Notes under the pieces: model-generated
The model's database searches: none
What the model was told of the DNA's origin: nothing
Seen by the model: the letters and a program-made list of their open reading frames with translations, nothing else
DNA from: Ceratothoa steindachneri
Taxonomy: Eukaryota > Arthropoda > Malacostraca > Isopoda > Cymothoidae
DNA: 64,000 nucleotides
Assembly (NCBI GenBank): GCA_963969495.1
Contig: OZ018329.1
Coordinates: forward strand, 149,604,502 to 149,668,501
Direction of reading: 5' to 3'
Part shown: one piece after another, positions 54,893 to 64,000 of the stretch
Position numbering within the stretch: the first letter of the stretch is position 1
How the letters are laid out: each line of letters begins with the position of its first letter
Program-made: the position numbers and the translations under genes

Positions 54893-55050
54893 GGGAATTT
54901 AACTTCCTATTTACGAAAGAGAAATACTGCAAAGCGGGAAGTTTATTTTGCTATTTACGAAAGAGAAATACTACAAAGTGGGAAGTTTATCTTACTATTT
55001 ACCGAAGAGAAATACTAAAAAGCGGGAAGTTTGTCTTCCCATTTATAAGG
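54893..55050. repeat. Tandem repeat, 44-bp unit, about 3.5 copies
   Basis: Units begin with GGGAA(G/T)TT at 54893, 54936, 54980 and 55024 and share CTATTTACGAAAGAGAAATA. No coding capacity. Confidence 0.92.
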
Positions 55051-55242
55051 TTCAATGTGTGAACCGTTTAAAATTTTTAAACGAATGTTTACTAGGTTCG
55101 ACCCCCACAAGGGAACCTTAAAATGGGTTAGCTCGATCGTAATGACACTCGGTGAGCATCAAATTACAACCACAATATTATATTTTTATTTTTAAGGAAG
55201 ACGAAAAAAGCGTTTGACTGGAGAGAAAGGGGTTTCAAAAGT

Positions 55243-55248
<6 letters not shown>

Positions 55249-55322
<74 letters not shown>
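55249..55322. repeat. (TA)n microsatellite
   Basis: About 36 TA dinucleotides following a T-run. Confidence 0.98.
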
Positions 55323-55324
<2 letters not shown>

Positions 55325-55639
55325 GTGTTTGGAAATGTGTCCAAGTATAAAACGAGCAAATCGAGGAGGAGAGAGGATCATTCGAGAGATTCAAGGAGCA
55401 GTTACACATATCGCTCGCGGGTCATACTAATCAAGTCATTTACTCCGCATTATGAGATAGCATTTACGCAACTGATTTTACATCAAGATGAGTCTTTCAT
55501 TCATCGTACCAAACCACGAACATTTAGCGAGTGTTTATTTAAGCATCATCAAAGATAAGCCCGTGAAATCGATAATCAATCTAATTTGAACTCCTCTTCC
55601 CTTTGCTACCCAAAGCCACTAAATGAATAGAACTGCAGT

Positions 55640-55753
55640 GTTTTTTTTTTTTTCTCTTTAATTTTATTTTAAAGTAGCCTAGAACTAGGCCAGTTTTAAT
55701 TCCGCGACTAATGCCCAAGTAGGCAGTCGCCAGATGAGCTCTTAAAAAAAAAA
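55640..55753 (+). mobile_element. Isolated LINE tail insertion
   Basis: T-run, TAGCCTAGAACTAGGCCAG, GCGACTAATGCCCAAGTAGG, CAGTCGCCAGATGAGCTCTT and an A-tract, closely matching 3970-4098. It sits exactly where the hAT transposase reading frame is interrupted (55755). No target duplication was found, so the left end may have been lost with later rearrangement. Confidence 0.85.
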
Positions 55754-55754
55754 T

Positions 55755-56699
55755 CTCACTCCCCCCATCTTATTCCCCCATAAGTTCTTCCCACTGAATT
55801 AAGATTCAATATATGCATTTTCCTCGGACTATAATTCTTCCGTGTTGTTCATTTCCATCGTTCATATTGGCATATATGTTCTTGTAATCTTCTCTATGTA
55901 GAGAACTTAGACTGATCCAGCGAGGAATTTCAGAAATAATATAACTCAAACATGGAGGCAACGTATTGAAAGCCTTTTCTGCACACAAGGCTAAACTGTG
56001 GTAAGTACACTTAATAAAAGTGATATCCCGATTAATATTTCTGAATCTCGAAAATAAGGAGTTTGCCTCGCCAGACAAATTATTTACACCATCACTGCTC
56101 AATCTAATGCAATTGGTTATATCAATATCATTGAGCTTCAAGAAGTCGTTAATTGCATCAAACAAACTTTGTCCAGTTGTAGAAACAACGGGTATTAAAC
56201 CCAAGAATGCCGTTTGTATAGTTTGCTCTTTCTTTGAAAAATATCTTACACATATACACAAATGTTTTGTCACACTGACATCTGTGGATTCATCTATCAA
56301 TAAGGAATATTTCGTACCGCGAAGATCGTCGAGCAGCTCTTCAAACGATGCCAATGAGGCGACATTTTTTATAAAGCACATACACTTCGTTCGATGCAAT
56401 TTGACATTTTCAAGAATGACTCCTTTTCCATATTCAGCAATAAGTTCGGTTTGCTGAATGACTGAACGAACACTAGAGAGGCAAGCCTTTGAAACACTGT
56501 ATTTAATTTCCAATTCTTTGAGTTCTTTCGATAAGCAAACAGCGTTCTTTTTGAACAGGTATGTTATTTTGAGAGAGTCTGCAAAAGAACTTGCAGCCTT
56601 TTTGCAATAACATTCATTGTCAATCCATGACAACCACTTGAACCGTTCCTCCCACTCTTTTTTTTTAAATGACTTCGATCGTTTTAGTAATTTTTCCAC
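55755..56699 (-). pseudogene. hAT transposase, N-terminal and catalytic part
   Basis: The minus strand is open for 297 codons (56699-55806): LRGTKYSLLIDESTDVSVTK holds the first catalytic Asp, then HLCICVRYFSKKEQTIQTAF, TGQSLFDAINDFLKLNDIDI, SSDGVNNLSGEANSLFSRFR with the second Asp and ITFIKCTYHSLALCAEKAFN with the conserved C-x2-H motif. After one stop the frame goes on as ILIQWEELMGE to 55755, where a LINE tail interrupts it. It resembles the ZBED/FAM200-like hAT proteins of animals. A start at 56699 is arbitrary, as the BED finger is not seen. Confidence 0.87.
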
Positions 56700-57840
56700 T
56701 TACTCATGGTTAAGATATATTTTCCAAATTATTTTAGTTTTTACACATTAAGACGCTGAAAAGACCAGTTAAGAAAATATAAAATTATAGTACTTTTAGG
56801 CCAAATTTTCTATGACTGTAATTCACTATTTTGAAAAAGATAATTACTTTGCCATAAAAATCACACCATCTGAATCTAAAACGAACCAGGCAATAGATTC
56901 GCCACTCACCTCTACGGGGGGAGCTTGCGCTTCGCTACTAAGATTAAAATTTAAAATAAAAAAAAGCAGCCATGCTTAAGTTTTTAAAAATGTTCTGAAC
57001 TTCGTCAATTATAATAATTTTAAAAAGGAACTCTAAACTAAATTTCCCCCCTTTCAAAATATCACGTTGCTAAAATATAATTATAAAAGAAGATATATAA
57101 AAATAAATTTTCTGAACTTCACCATTTGTAATTCTTTGGGTTTTAAAAAATTCACAAAATTTCGATACTTATATTTATTTCTGAACTTCACCATTGTGTT
57201 TTTTGATATTAAAAAAGGATTATTAAAAATAACTTTGATAAAAAAATATTAGTCATTTGTCCATAAGGAAAAAAACATTTATTAATATTTCACCCATCTT
57301 CAAAAATCCCGTTATACAATTATAGAGTTAGTGATGATTAGGCATAATAGGACCTGGTCCAAATAGGTTTAGTCCTAGGCCTATGCCAGAAATATACTAA
57401 AAACAAATACACACACTGTCATAGACGTCAAATTCACTAAATTAGCACTGGGATGCCTTCATCACAAAATACTATGAGTGGTATTTTCATTACGATTGGT
57501 TGCCAATCAAATATAATAGTTAATCACCATATCGTAAAACACATAAAGTCACGCCTATAGATTCTAGATGAATATTGCGTCAATATCCTAGATAGCTCTG
57601 ATCACAATAAACATAAAAACCTATATTTCGTTATTCAAGGGAATGAAGTTAAATGCTAACGCGAAATCTAAATTTTTGCAGATGAAATTTCCTTAGGCCT
57701 AAATCTAAGGGACGTTGAGGAAAACGTGTATTAAAAACAAAGAGTTAAGAAAAATATATATTATTGAATAAACAGTTTTGAAAAGTGAAATTATACAGTA
57801 ACAGTTATGATAAGATCGAATTACGCGTGTGAATTAAATT
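56700..57840. other. AT-rich sequence with no recognised gene
   Basis: TTTCTGAACTTCACCATT occurs twice (about 57108-57125 and 57178-57196), with a related phrase near 56994. It may include the far part of the LTR of the minus-strand gypsy element. Confidence 0.4.
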
Positions 57841-58245
57841 TGCACGAGTTAACGAGAATGGATTTACAATTGATAAGTAATAAATAGATTATAAATTGGT
57901 AAATGTTTTATAAGTAATTGGATGATAAATTGGATTACAGTTAAATGGGTAAATAGTGGTAAATCCTTTGATAATTATTAAATAGATTATAAATTGGTAA
58001 ATGGATTTGTAGGTAATTGAATGATAAGTGATTATATTTAAACGGGTAAATAGATTATATGTGTAAATAGGATAAATAGTTAAATTGGATAAATAGTTAA
58101 ATGGATTAATAGTTAAATTGGATAAATAGATTATATGTGTAAATATTTAAATGGTATGATAAATAGATAAATGGATTAATAGTTAAATTGGATAAATAGA
58201 TTATATGTGTAAATATTTAAATGGTATGATAAATAGATTATAATG
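57840..58245. repeat. AT-rich tandem repeats (TAAATNGATTAT-type), including a direct 70-bp duplication
   Basis: Short motifs such as AATAGATTATA and GTAAATAG recur every 20-40 bases. The segments near 58099-58167 and 58170-58238 share AAATGGATTAATAGTTAAAT and ATATTTAAATGGTATGATAA, giving a nearly exact tandem copy of about 70 bases. Confidence 0.85.
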
Positions 58246-58249
58246 TAGT

Positions 58250-58536
58250 TGGAAGGGTCTGTAAATGAGAAAAGAATCACGCATTAATTCGGTTTTCTTT
58301 TGGGAAATATTTAGCTAAACAATTACAATTCACATATTTACAGCTCTGTTTACCGATGCGAGGACAGCAATGCGAACGAACCTCATGGTTTCATTTTAAG
58401 ACGCTTGGAAGAGCGGGAGTAGCAATCTCACATTTTTGTCAGAGTTACCAACCCTTCTTGAAAAAAAATATATTTTATATATAGTTATGATTAAATATTT
58501 ACATTTGTAGGGGTATAGACCACTACAATACTGCCC
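58250..58536 (-). repeat. Probable 3' LTR start of the minus-strand gypsy element
   Basis: On the minus strand, a purine-rich CTTGCTGGGGCAGTAT run precedes TGTAGTGGTCTATACCCCTA, starting at 58536. This resembles a polypurine tract followed by an LTR start TGTAG. The LTR's far end is not determined; it may run into the AT-rich repeats to the left. Confidence 0.5.
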
Positions 58537-58580
58537 CAGCAAGGGAAAAGCTCGCACAACACAAGGTATTTACATAAATC

Positions 58581-59823
58581 TTAGTCTATATAGTGGCGAA
58601 GCCTCCTTACAACGCGTCCAGAACGGGTTATGGTGCTAATTGGCTGACTCGGATTGCGGATCAAGTGGCGATTAGTAGTACCATTCGATTGATGCGGAAG
58701 ATTGTCGTGAGTGAGGACCGGAGCGTCGGATGACGATTGTTCTGGACCTCCCAAAAAGGCGACAGTCTGGAGTTTCGCGTTGGTCGCTTGGTGTTCTCCA
58801 GCTGCTGTCGAGTGGTCCATTAACAAAAAGGGAGGCCGCAGCAGTTGGGAAAAAGAATTGGTGGGGGTGTAGAGATGGTTGGTGGAGGGTTTGCTAGTAA
58901 AGAGGTGGTAGGAAAAGTTGCAGTTTGATTTGAAAGAGCCGAAGAAGAGTTCGGAAGTGGAGTTAGTTGGTTGGGAAGTGTTGAAGGAATAATTACGTGC
59001 GGAAGGTAGGCTGTGATGACCACTGGACCTATATTAGTGGGAGAGAAAGGTAGTGGTTGTTTCCAGATGAACGGCCTCTATGAAAGCGGGTTTAAACCGT
59101 ATCCACCCAAGTGATGTTGGGGTCAGTGGAGCGTAAGTTTTCCTTGAGAGTCCTGTGTAAACGTTCCACCTTAGAGTTACTCTGAGGATGGTAGCTAGTG
59201 GAACGAAGACGAAAGGAGCCAAGCACTGATATGAGTTCATCCCAAATTGGCTACCTCGATTAGTCATGATCGTTGATGGGACACCAAAACGAGCAACCGA
59301 TGCTGAGACGAAGGCTCGAGTTACACTGGAAGCTCTGATGTCGGGGATAGGAACTGCCTGTGGCCAAGAGGTAAAACGATCGATCATGGTGAGAAGGTAA
59401 GTGCAACCACGCGAAAAGGAAAGAGGACCAACCAGTTCGATGTGAACGGCGTCAAAAAGTGCCGATGAAAGTGGAAAAAGCAGCCAGAGGGGTCTTTGTG
59501 TGGCGTTGGACCTTTGCACGTTGACAAGGCAGACATGCGCAGGTGCATTTGGCTACGTCGGCGTTCATACCTGGCCACACATAACGTTGTGTGATGAGCT
59601 TGCAAGTAGCTCCAATGCCAGGATGAGCAAGACCGTGAGTCTGGTCAAAGATTTGCCGACGGTAAGTGAGAGGAATGAGTGGACGAGGACAGTCAGGAAT
59701 TAAATAGTCAACCGAGATGCGCTTGAAAGGACTGTCTGGCAAGTCGATTTCGCGAACAATAAGCTGAGAAGTGTGACGCAGTGTTTGCGTGTCTTCACCT
59801 TGTTCCTGGGCAAGCGCTATAGT
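58581..59823 (-). pseudogene. Gypsy integrase (minus strand) with substituted catalytic residues
   Basis: HGLAHPGIGATCKLITQRYV and CTCACLPCQRAKV form the HHCC finger. In the core the first Asp is Glu (VHIELVGPLS, usually HIDLVGPL) and the second is Asn (IMTNRGSQF, usually TDRGSQF). The C-terminal tail RSGRVVRRLRHY is normal for gypsy pol. A shift near 59520 and another near 59080-59030 separate the pieces. With both Asp residues changed the copy was dead even apart from the shifts. Confidence 0.83.
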
Positions 59824-60480
59824 CACTTGATCGATGGGCGCATTTGGTAGAGTTGCGTGCCCGAAATCGATGAAATGCAAGAGAGCGCATCTGGTACGAC
59901 GTTTGAAGAACCAGGAACGTAGCGAATATCGTTTGTCATCTGCAGGATGAAGTCAAGGTGACGAGTATCAACTGCAGAGTGCACAGAGTAGGTGCTACTA
60001 GAGACGAGGACACCAACAAATGGCTTGTGGTCGGTAAAAACAGTAAAATCACGTCCTTCCAAGTATTGTTGGACATAACGAAGGGTGAGGTATATGCTCA
60101 GTAATTCGTGAGAAAACGTACTATACCTTTGTTGGGAAGGAAGATGAGCCTTAGAGAAGAAGGCGAAAGGTTGCCAAGAGTCACCAACATTCTGCTGTAG
60201 CGTTGCGCCGACATGAGTAGCGGACGCGTCCGAAGCAACGCTTATGGGAGCTCCTGGGCAAGGATGGGCCAGGGCGAAAGCGGAAGCCAGAGCCTCTTTG
60301 GTGTCAAAGAAAGCCTCGCAAGCTTCGGGGAATCAGGAAAGAGGAAAGTTCTTCTTGGACTTGGAAAGCAGTTCGTAGAGAGGTTGCATAGTGTGGGAGA
60401 TGTTGGAAATGAACCTGTGGTATAAGTTTACCACCCCACAGAATCTACGAAGCTGCTTTAGCGAAGAAGGTCGGGGAAAA
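59823..60480 (-). pseudogene. Gypsy RNase H and connection (minus strand)
   Basis: YLEGRDFTVFTDHKPFVGVL, DTRHLDFILQMTNDIRYVPG and SSNVVPDALSCI at 60062-59880 are typical of gypsy RNase H. The connection part upstream reads in several frames. Confidence 0.8.
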
Positions 60481-61065
60481 GCCCGGATAACTTCACCTTT
60501 GTCCTCGAGGGGACGAATTCCCCCAGGGGAAATGTGGTGTCCCTAAAAGGAGAGTTGTGTGACACCAAAGATACACTTAGAAGTGTTGAGTATGATACCA
60601 TACTTATCTAAACGTGCAAAAATCTTGCGAAGGTGAGAAAAATGCTCCTCTAAAGACGAAGATGCTATCAGGAGATCGTCTATATAACAAAATACGAAGG
60701 GAAGAGCTCTCAGAACTTGATCCATGAAGCGTTGGAAGGTCTGACCACTGTTACGAAGCCCGTAAGGCATTCGGTTCATGACGAAGCAACCGAATGGAGT
60801 GGTGATGGCCGTCTTAGGGATATCATCAGGGTGAATCAGAATTAGTTGAAATAACGAACCAAATCTAGCCGAGAAAAAATGGAGCAACCGAAGAGAGCGG
60901 AGTTAAAATCTGATAAGAAAGGCAGGGGATACCTATCCAGAACTGTGCAGATATTGAGTCGCCTGGAGTCACCTACAACTTTTAATTCCCCCTGGAGTAG
61001 ACTTAGGTACTACATGAAGCGGTGAAGCCCATGGGGAAGTGGATGGGACAGGTGAAAGACAATTA
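60480..61065 (-). pseudogene. Gypsy RT (minus strand), N-terminally truncated
   Basis: SPVPSTSPWASPLHVVPKST (RT start), then after stops LFQLILIHPDDIPKTAITTP, FGCFVMNRMPYGLRNSGQTF, QRFMDQVLRALPFVFCYIDD with an intact YIDD, and KYGIILNTSKCIFGV. Two breaks near 60900-60990. Confidence 0.85.
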
Positions 61066-61113
61066 ATTACCCATGGCTAATCCGAATTTTTGGAGGAAAT
61101 ACTTGCTTTCGAA

Positions 61114-61511
61114 CGAAAGCAAGGATTAGCCCTGTCCTTTCTAACTTATTTATGGAGTTTTTTGAAAGAAGAAGTCTCCCTACTATCCTTGACGTCCCGA
61201 TCGTTTGGTATAGGTATATTGATGATATCATTTGTTTGTGGCCTAATTCCAAAGATGCTAATGTTTTTCTTACCAGACTCAATTCTCTCGTCGTTTTAAT
61301 TAAATTTACCCACGAGATGGAAAATAATATAACCCTTTCCTTTCTTGATCTTCTTATTCATAGAACTCATACAGGTTTTAAATACTCTATCTTTCGTAAG
61401 CCTACTAATTCAAATTCTAATATTCATTTTTACTCTTCTCACAGCCCTAAAGTTAAACGTTCTGTTTTTTCTTTTATGTTTCTACGGGCATTACGAGTTG
61501 TGAACCTGTAA
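61114..61511 (+). pseudogene. Penelope-like reverse transcriptase (partial)
   Basis: KQGLALSPVLSNLFMEFFE, WYRYIDDIICLWPNSKDANV with the YIDD box (about 61214-61225), LIKFTHEMENNITLSFLDLL, YSIFRKPTNSNSNIHFYSSH and MFLRALRV. These are the palm and thumb landmarks of Penelope-type RT. One frame change near 61150 and a stop at 61509. The N-terminal fingers are missing. Confidence 0.88.
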
Positions 61512-62015
61512 TATATGGATTTGGAATTTTCCAATATTTTTTTAAATTGGCCATAAGCTTTGTTACCCTTACACGTTTCTTCAAAACTGTCTTCTGCCAA
61601 AAAGAAATTTTATCAAACTGCCCCCACTCTCTCTTTTAATAGTAATAACATTTTAGTTCTACCATTTTCTCTTTGTTTTAGTGATCTTCCCCGTCTTTTG
61701 AATAACTTTAACATTTCTGTTGCTTTTAAATATGAGACGACAATTAAAAATTTATTAGTACGTAATAATTGTAATAGTTTGGGGGGGTATTCAGTTGAGT
61801 GTGCTGGTTGCCTAAGTAAATATTATGGACAAACAGGTAAACAACTTTCTGTTCGCATAAATCAACATAAATATAATTTCCGAAAAGGAGAAAATAACAG
61901 TGCTTTCTTTGCCCACATGCTAGATAAGGACCATCTAATTAACTGGAAATCGGCAAAATTTATTAATAGTTCCAATGACCCTATAAAAGGAATATCATTT
62001 AATGTGATTTTATAA
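61512..62015 (+). pseudogene. Penelope-like linker and GIY-YIG endonuclease
   Basis: The linker (61560-61730) carries LSSAKKKFYQTAP. Then FKYETTIKNLLVRNN and the nuclease SLGGYSVECAGCLSKYYGQT, GKQLSVRINQHKYNFRKGEN and NSAFFAHMLDKDHLINWKSA follow. The GIY motif has become GGYS and YIG is YYG; the Arg and His/Tyr of the second motif are kept, and so is the CxxC pair typical of Penelope nucleases. 151 codons open to the stop 62013-62015. Confidence 0.88.
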
Positions 62016-62434
62016 GCCAATGTGATAATTTTAACCTTTCCTCTGGCTTATATAAAATAGATGCTATACTAAAAAAAAATTAATTCTGACTTTTGTCTTT
62101 AGTTTTATATACAATCTTTTGTTATGTGGACCCATTTTGTTTTGTTTTCAATTATGACACTGTTCTGTTATGTGCATTGTATTTTCCCCACTCTTTCGCT
62201 CCTCGTTTCTTATAATCTCTCTCGTTAGGCTATCTCCATTTCTTTTAGTATGTTACCCTTTCGTCTTCTCAGTTTCACCTTACTACCTGCTTCTTGTCAT
62301 TCTTAATGTGAATCTTTACCTTCCCCCTTCCGTCTTCCTCATTGGTAATTTCTTGTAGTTATCCTTGATAAGGAACTTAATAAAGTGCGAAAGTACTCGG
62401 AAACCCCATTTCATTTTTTCCTGCGGGACATTGC

Positions 62435-62436
<2 letters not shown>
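62016..62436. other. 3' flank of the Penelope-like element
   Basis: T-rich, with no coding domain. It contains the candidate terminal motif noted above. Confidence 0.4.

Positions 62437-62518
<82 letters not shown>
62437..62518. repeat. (TA)n microsatellite
   Basis: About 40 TA dinucleotides. Confidence 0.98.
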
Positions 62519-62520
<2 letters not shown>

Positions 62521-62650
62521 TAGGTTATGACTCATCTTAGTTCGTGAGTATATTCTATTTAAACCATATTTTATATCTTAGTCACTATAATATCCACCTT
62601 ATATAGCTTATTCCTCTTAACATTATAATTATCAGCTATTTCCCTATATT

Positions 62651-62652
<2 letters not shown>

Positions 62653-62735
<83 letters not shown>
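62653..62735. repeat. (TA)n microsatellite
   Basis: About 41 TA dinucleotides. Together with the tract 135 bases to the left it brackets an AT-rich spacer. Confidence 0.98.
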
Positions 62736-62738
<3 letters not shown>

Positions 62739-63049
62739 CATTTCATTAAAATACATATTATATTCATTAACCGTATTATCAAATTCAATAATTAGCCATA
62801 TTCCATTATTTTTTGTTCAATAAATCTTGTTAAATTTATGCGTCAGTGATTTTGAAACCTTCCCGGCTGAATTAGTTATTCTCCCCCACGTTTTCTCTTT
62901 CAACTCATTTTATCTTTAAATTAATTTAGCAAGGCTTAATGGCTGCAACCTAGGCAAGTTTTTCATTAGACCAATCACCACATAAGCTATAATTGGACCC
63001 CTTGGAAGAGACTGCCATTTTCGGTGGGTGCACCTCTGAGACTATTTCC
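62736..63049. other. AT-rich, no gene seen
   Basis: No features beyond base composition. LINE similarity starts at about 63050. Confidence 0.4.
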
Positions 63050-63745
63050 ACCTTGGCATCGAGTCCACATCCACCACACTGGTCTTCGTCTGGCGACCGG
63101 TGCCTGCCGCACCTCCCCTATTGAGGGACTATTTTTCGTTGCCGGGGAGAGGGCACTCGATCTGTGCCGTGCAGTGCATTATGCGCTTGTACGAGCGAGC
63201 CTGGCGCCAGGTTCAGTCGTCACATGTCTCACTGCAGCCTCAGCCGATTCCGACGGTGCCTATGCCACTGAAAGACAGCAGTTATACCCCAACCCTTTTG
63301 GGTTTGGGGCTAGGAAACTCATTCGAAAGATTTTTGTATGTAGTTCTCGGGTCTGTGGCGCCTCTGATTCTGTTTAGGAAGCCACCCTGGAGGTACCATC
63401 TTTGACTATTTTTGAAACGCCTCTGCTCCGGAAGCTTTTGCAGCGGCAGGAATACATATTGGGTTCAGCCTTTATGAAACACTCTTTGTGTTCAGGCTGA
63501 ATCTATCCTAGTGTACACCAATGGGTCTTATACCCAGGAGAGGGTTGGCTTACACGCCGTATCCCTTCTTTTCGAAGTAATCGGGGCTCTACCAGGTGCT
63601 TTGCCTGTCTTCACGACCGAGCTGGTTGCAATACATTGCTCGGTAAGGGAGATAACACGCCGTGCACGGTTCGGAGACAGGATTGTGATCTATAGCCAAT
63701 CACAAACTACCTTGAGTGCCTTCGGGGTATTGCAATTGTAATGGT
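63050..63745 (+). pseudogene. LINE fragment (RT thumb to RNase H), same family as copies A-D
   Basis: TCGAGTCCACATCCACCACACTGG (compare 49998-50020 in copy C), the linker and the RNase H start VYTNGSYTQERVGLHAVSLL, VFTTELVAIHCSVREITRRA, IVIYSQSQTTLSAFGVLQL. The first catalytic Asp is Asn and the third is Gln. It breaks off at 63740 without the tail. Confidence 0.8.
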
Positions 63746-64000
63746 CGAACTACACCATAAGTAGGCTTTGTGCAGGACTCGATAGGCCCGAAAAAACACC
63801 TCCACAAAGTGGACGCGAATTGGTCCTATTTTATCCAAGTATGCCTTACTAAAATGTAATGTAAATATTCAATGTTGTATTGTTTGTAAATGTACATGGG
63901 ACCGTGGGACCCAAAGGGAGCAAAGGCGCATACGCTCGAACATCTGTTTGATAAGACTGCACAAATCATGTCTCGAGATAAAATTATCAGGCATAGAGGT
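63746..64000. other. No gene seen
   Basis: Mixed sequence to the window edge; nothing recognised. Confidence 0.4.

Larger units (their letters stand above)
58536..61070 (-). mobile_element. Second Ty3/gypsy element, 5'-truncated, minus strand
   Basis: RT, RNase H, HHCC finger, integrase core and the RSGRVVRRL tail appear in order from 61060 down to 58581. It is a different lineage from the one at 1-8990: no OTU-like domain or second protease, and base composition is balanced. It is truncated within the RT at about 61070, where the Penelope-like element begins. Confidence 0.87.
61071..62435 (+). mobile_element. Penelope-like element, 5'-truncated
   Basis: RT core and GIY-YIG endonuclease follow one another with the order and spacing of canonical Penelope elements. 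The 5' end starts inside the RT with an inverted repeat (61075-61131). The 3' end is not sharp. A run ACTTAATAAAGTGCGAAAGTACTCGG at about 62370-62395 resembles the terminal region of such elements and lies just before a (TA)n tract. Confidence 0.82.

Overview
This is eukaryotic, intron-bearing and very repeat-rich DNA. I see no bacterial gene organisation. An invertebrate genome is likely, most plausibly an arthropod and possibly a crustacean. The reasons are the mix of RNase H-bearing LINEs, a Penelope-like element, piggyBac- and mariner-type miniature elements, hAT and Ty3/gypsy elements and long (TA)n tracts around a multi-exon C2H2 zinc-finger gene. The species cannot be settled from this sequence alone.

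Host gene. A plus-strand gene model can be traced through the repeats. It has a possible first coding exon (9315-9869), a Glu-rich exon (18302-18454), a short basic/Ser-Pro exon (22692-22874) and two zinc-finger exons that each end in a stop codon (31795-32523 and 42350-43264). Every exon is bounded by AG/GT-like sites in phase 0, so either zinc-finger exon could be joined to the same upstream part. This suggests alternative 3' terminal exons, as in arthropod lola/broad-type genes. The introns are filled with transposons.

Region 1-8990 is a decayed Ty3/gypsy-like element: LTR-like arm, primer-binding-like site, gag with coiled coil and five CCHC knuckles, protease with DSG, RT, RNase H, an OTU-like domain with the catalytic Cys replaced by Ser, a second aspartic protease with DTG, and integrase. 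An inverted copy of the LTR-like arm, with an internal 286-bp duplication, follows and separates off a 3' tail. A minus-strand relic of the same family lies at about 10500-11315.

From 11.5 to 51.5 kb the window is dominated by one LINE superfamily: APE endonuclease, RT, RNase H, C-terminal CCHC, and a conserved 3' tail before poly(A). There are several copies: A at 11563-14571 with a 12-bp target duplication, B at 24344-31259, D at 33222-38115, and the near full-length C at 44717-51446. Very short tail-only insertions are also present. Other elements here are an L2/CR1-like LINE, two Tc1/mariner transposase relics, a palindromic mariner-type MITE, a TTAA-flanked piggyBac-type MITE and a 29-bp minisatellite that abuts a LINE poly(A).

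From 51.6 to 64 kb there is a minus-strand hAT transposase split by about 3 kb of later insertions, a CR1/Jockey-like LINE 3' end, a second, minus-strand gypsy element with substituted integrase residues, a Penelope-like element with GIY-YIG endonuclease, several (TA)n tracts and a last LINE fragment. Nearly all transposon coding sequences carry stops or frameshifts. The zinc-finger exons are intact.
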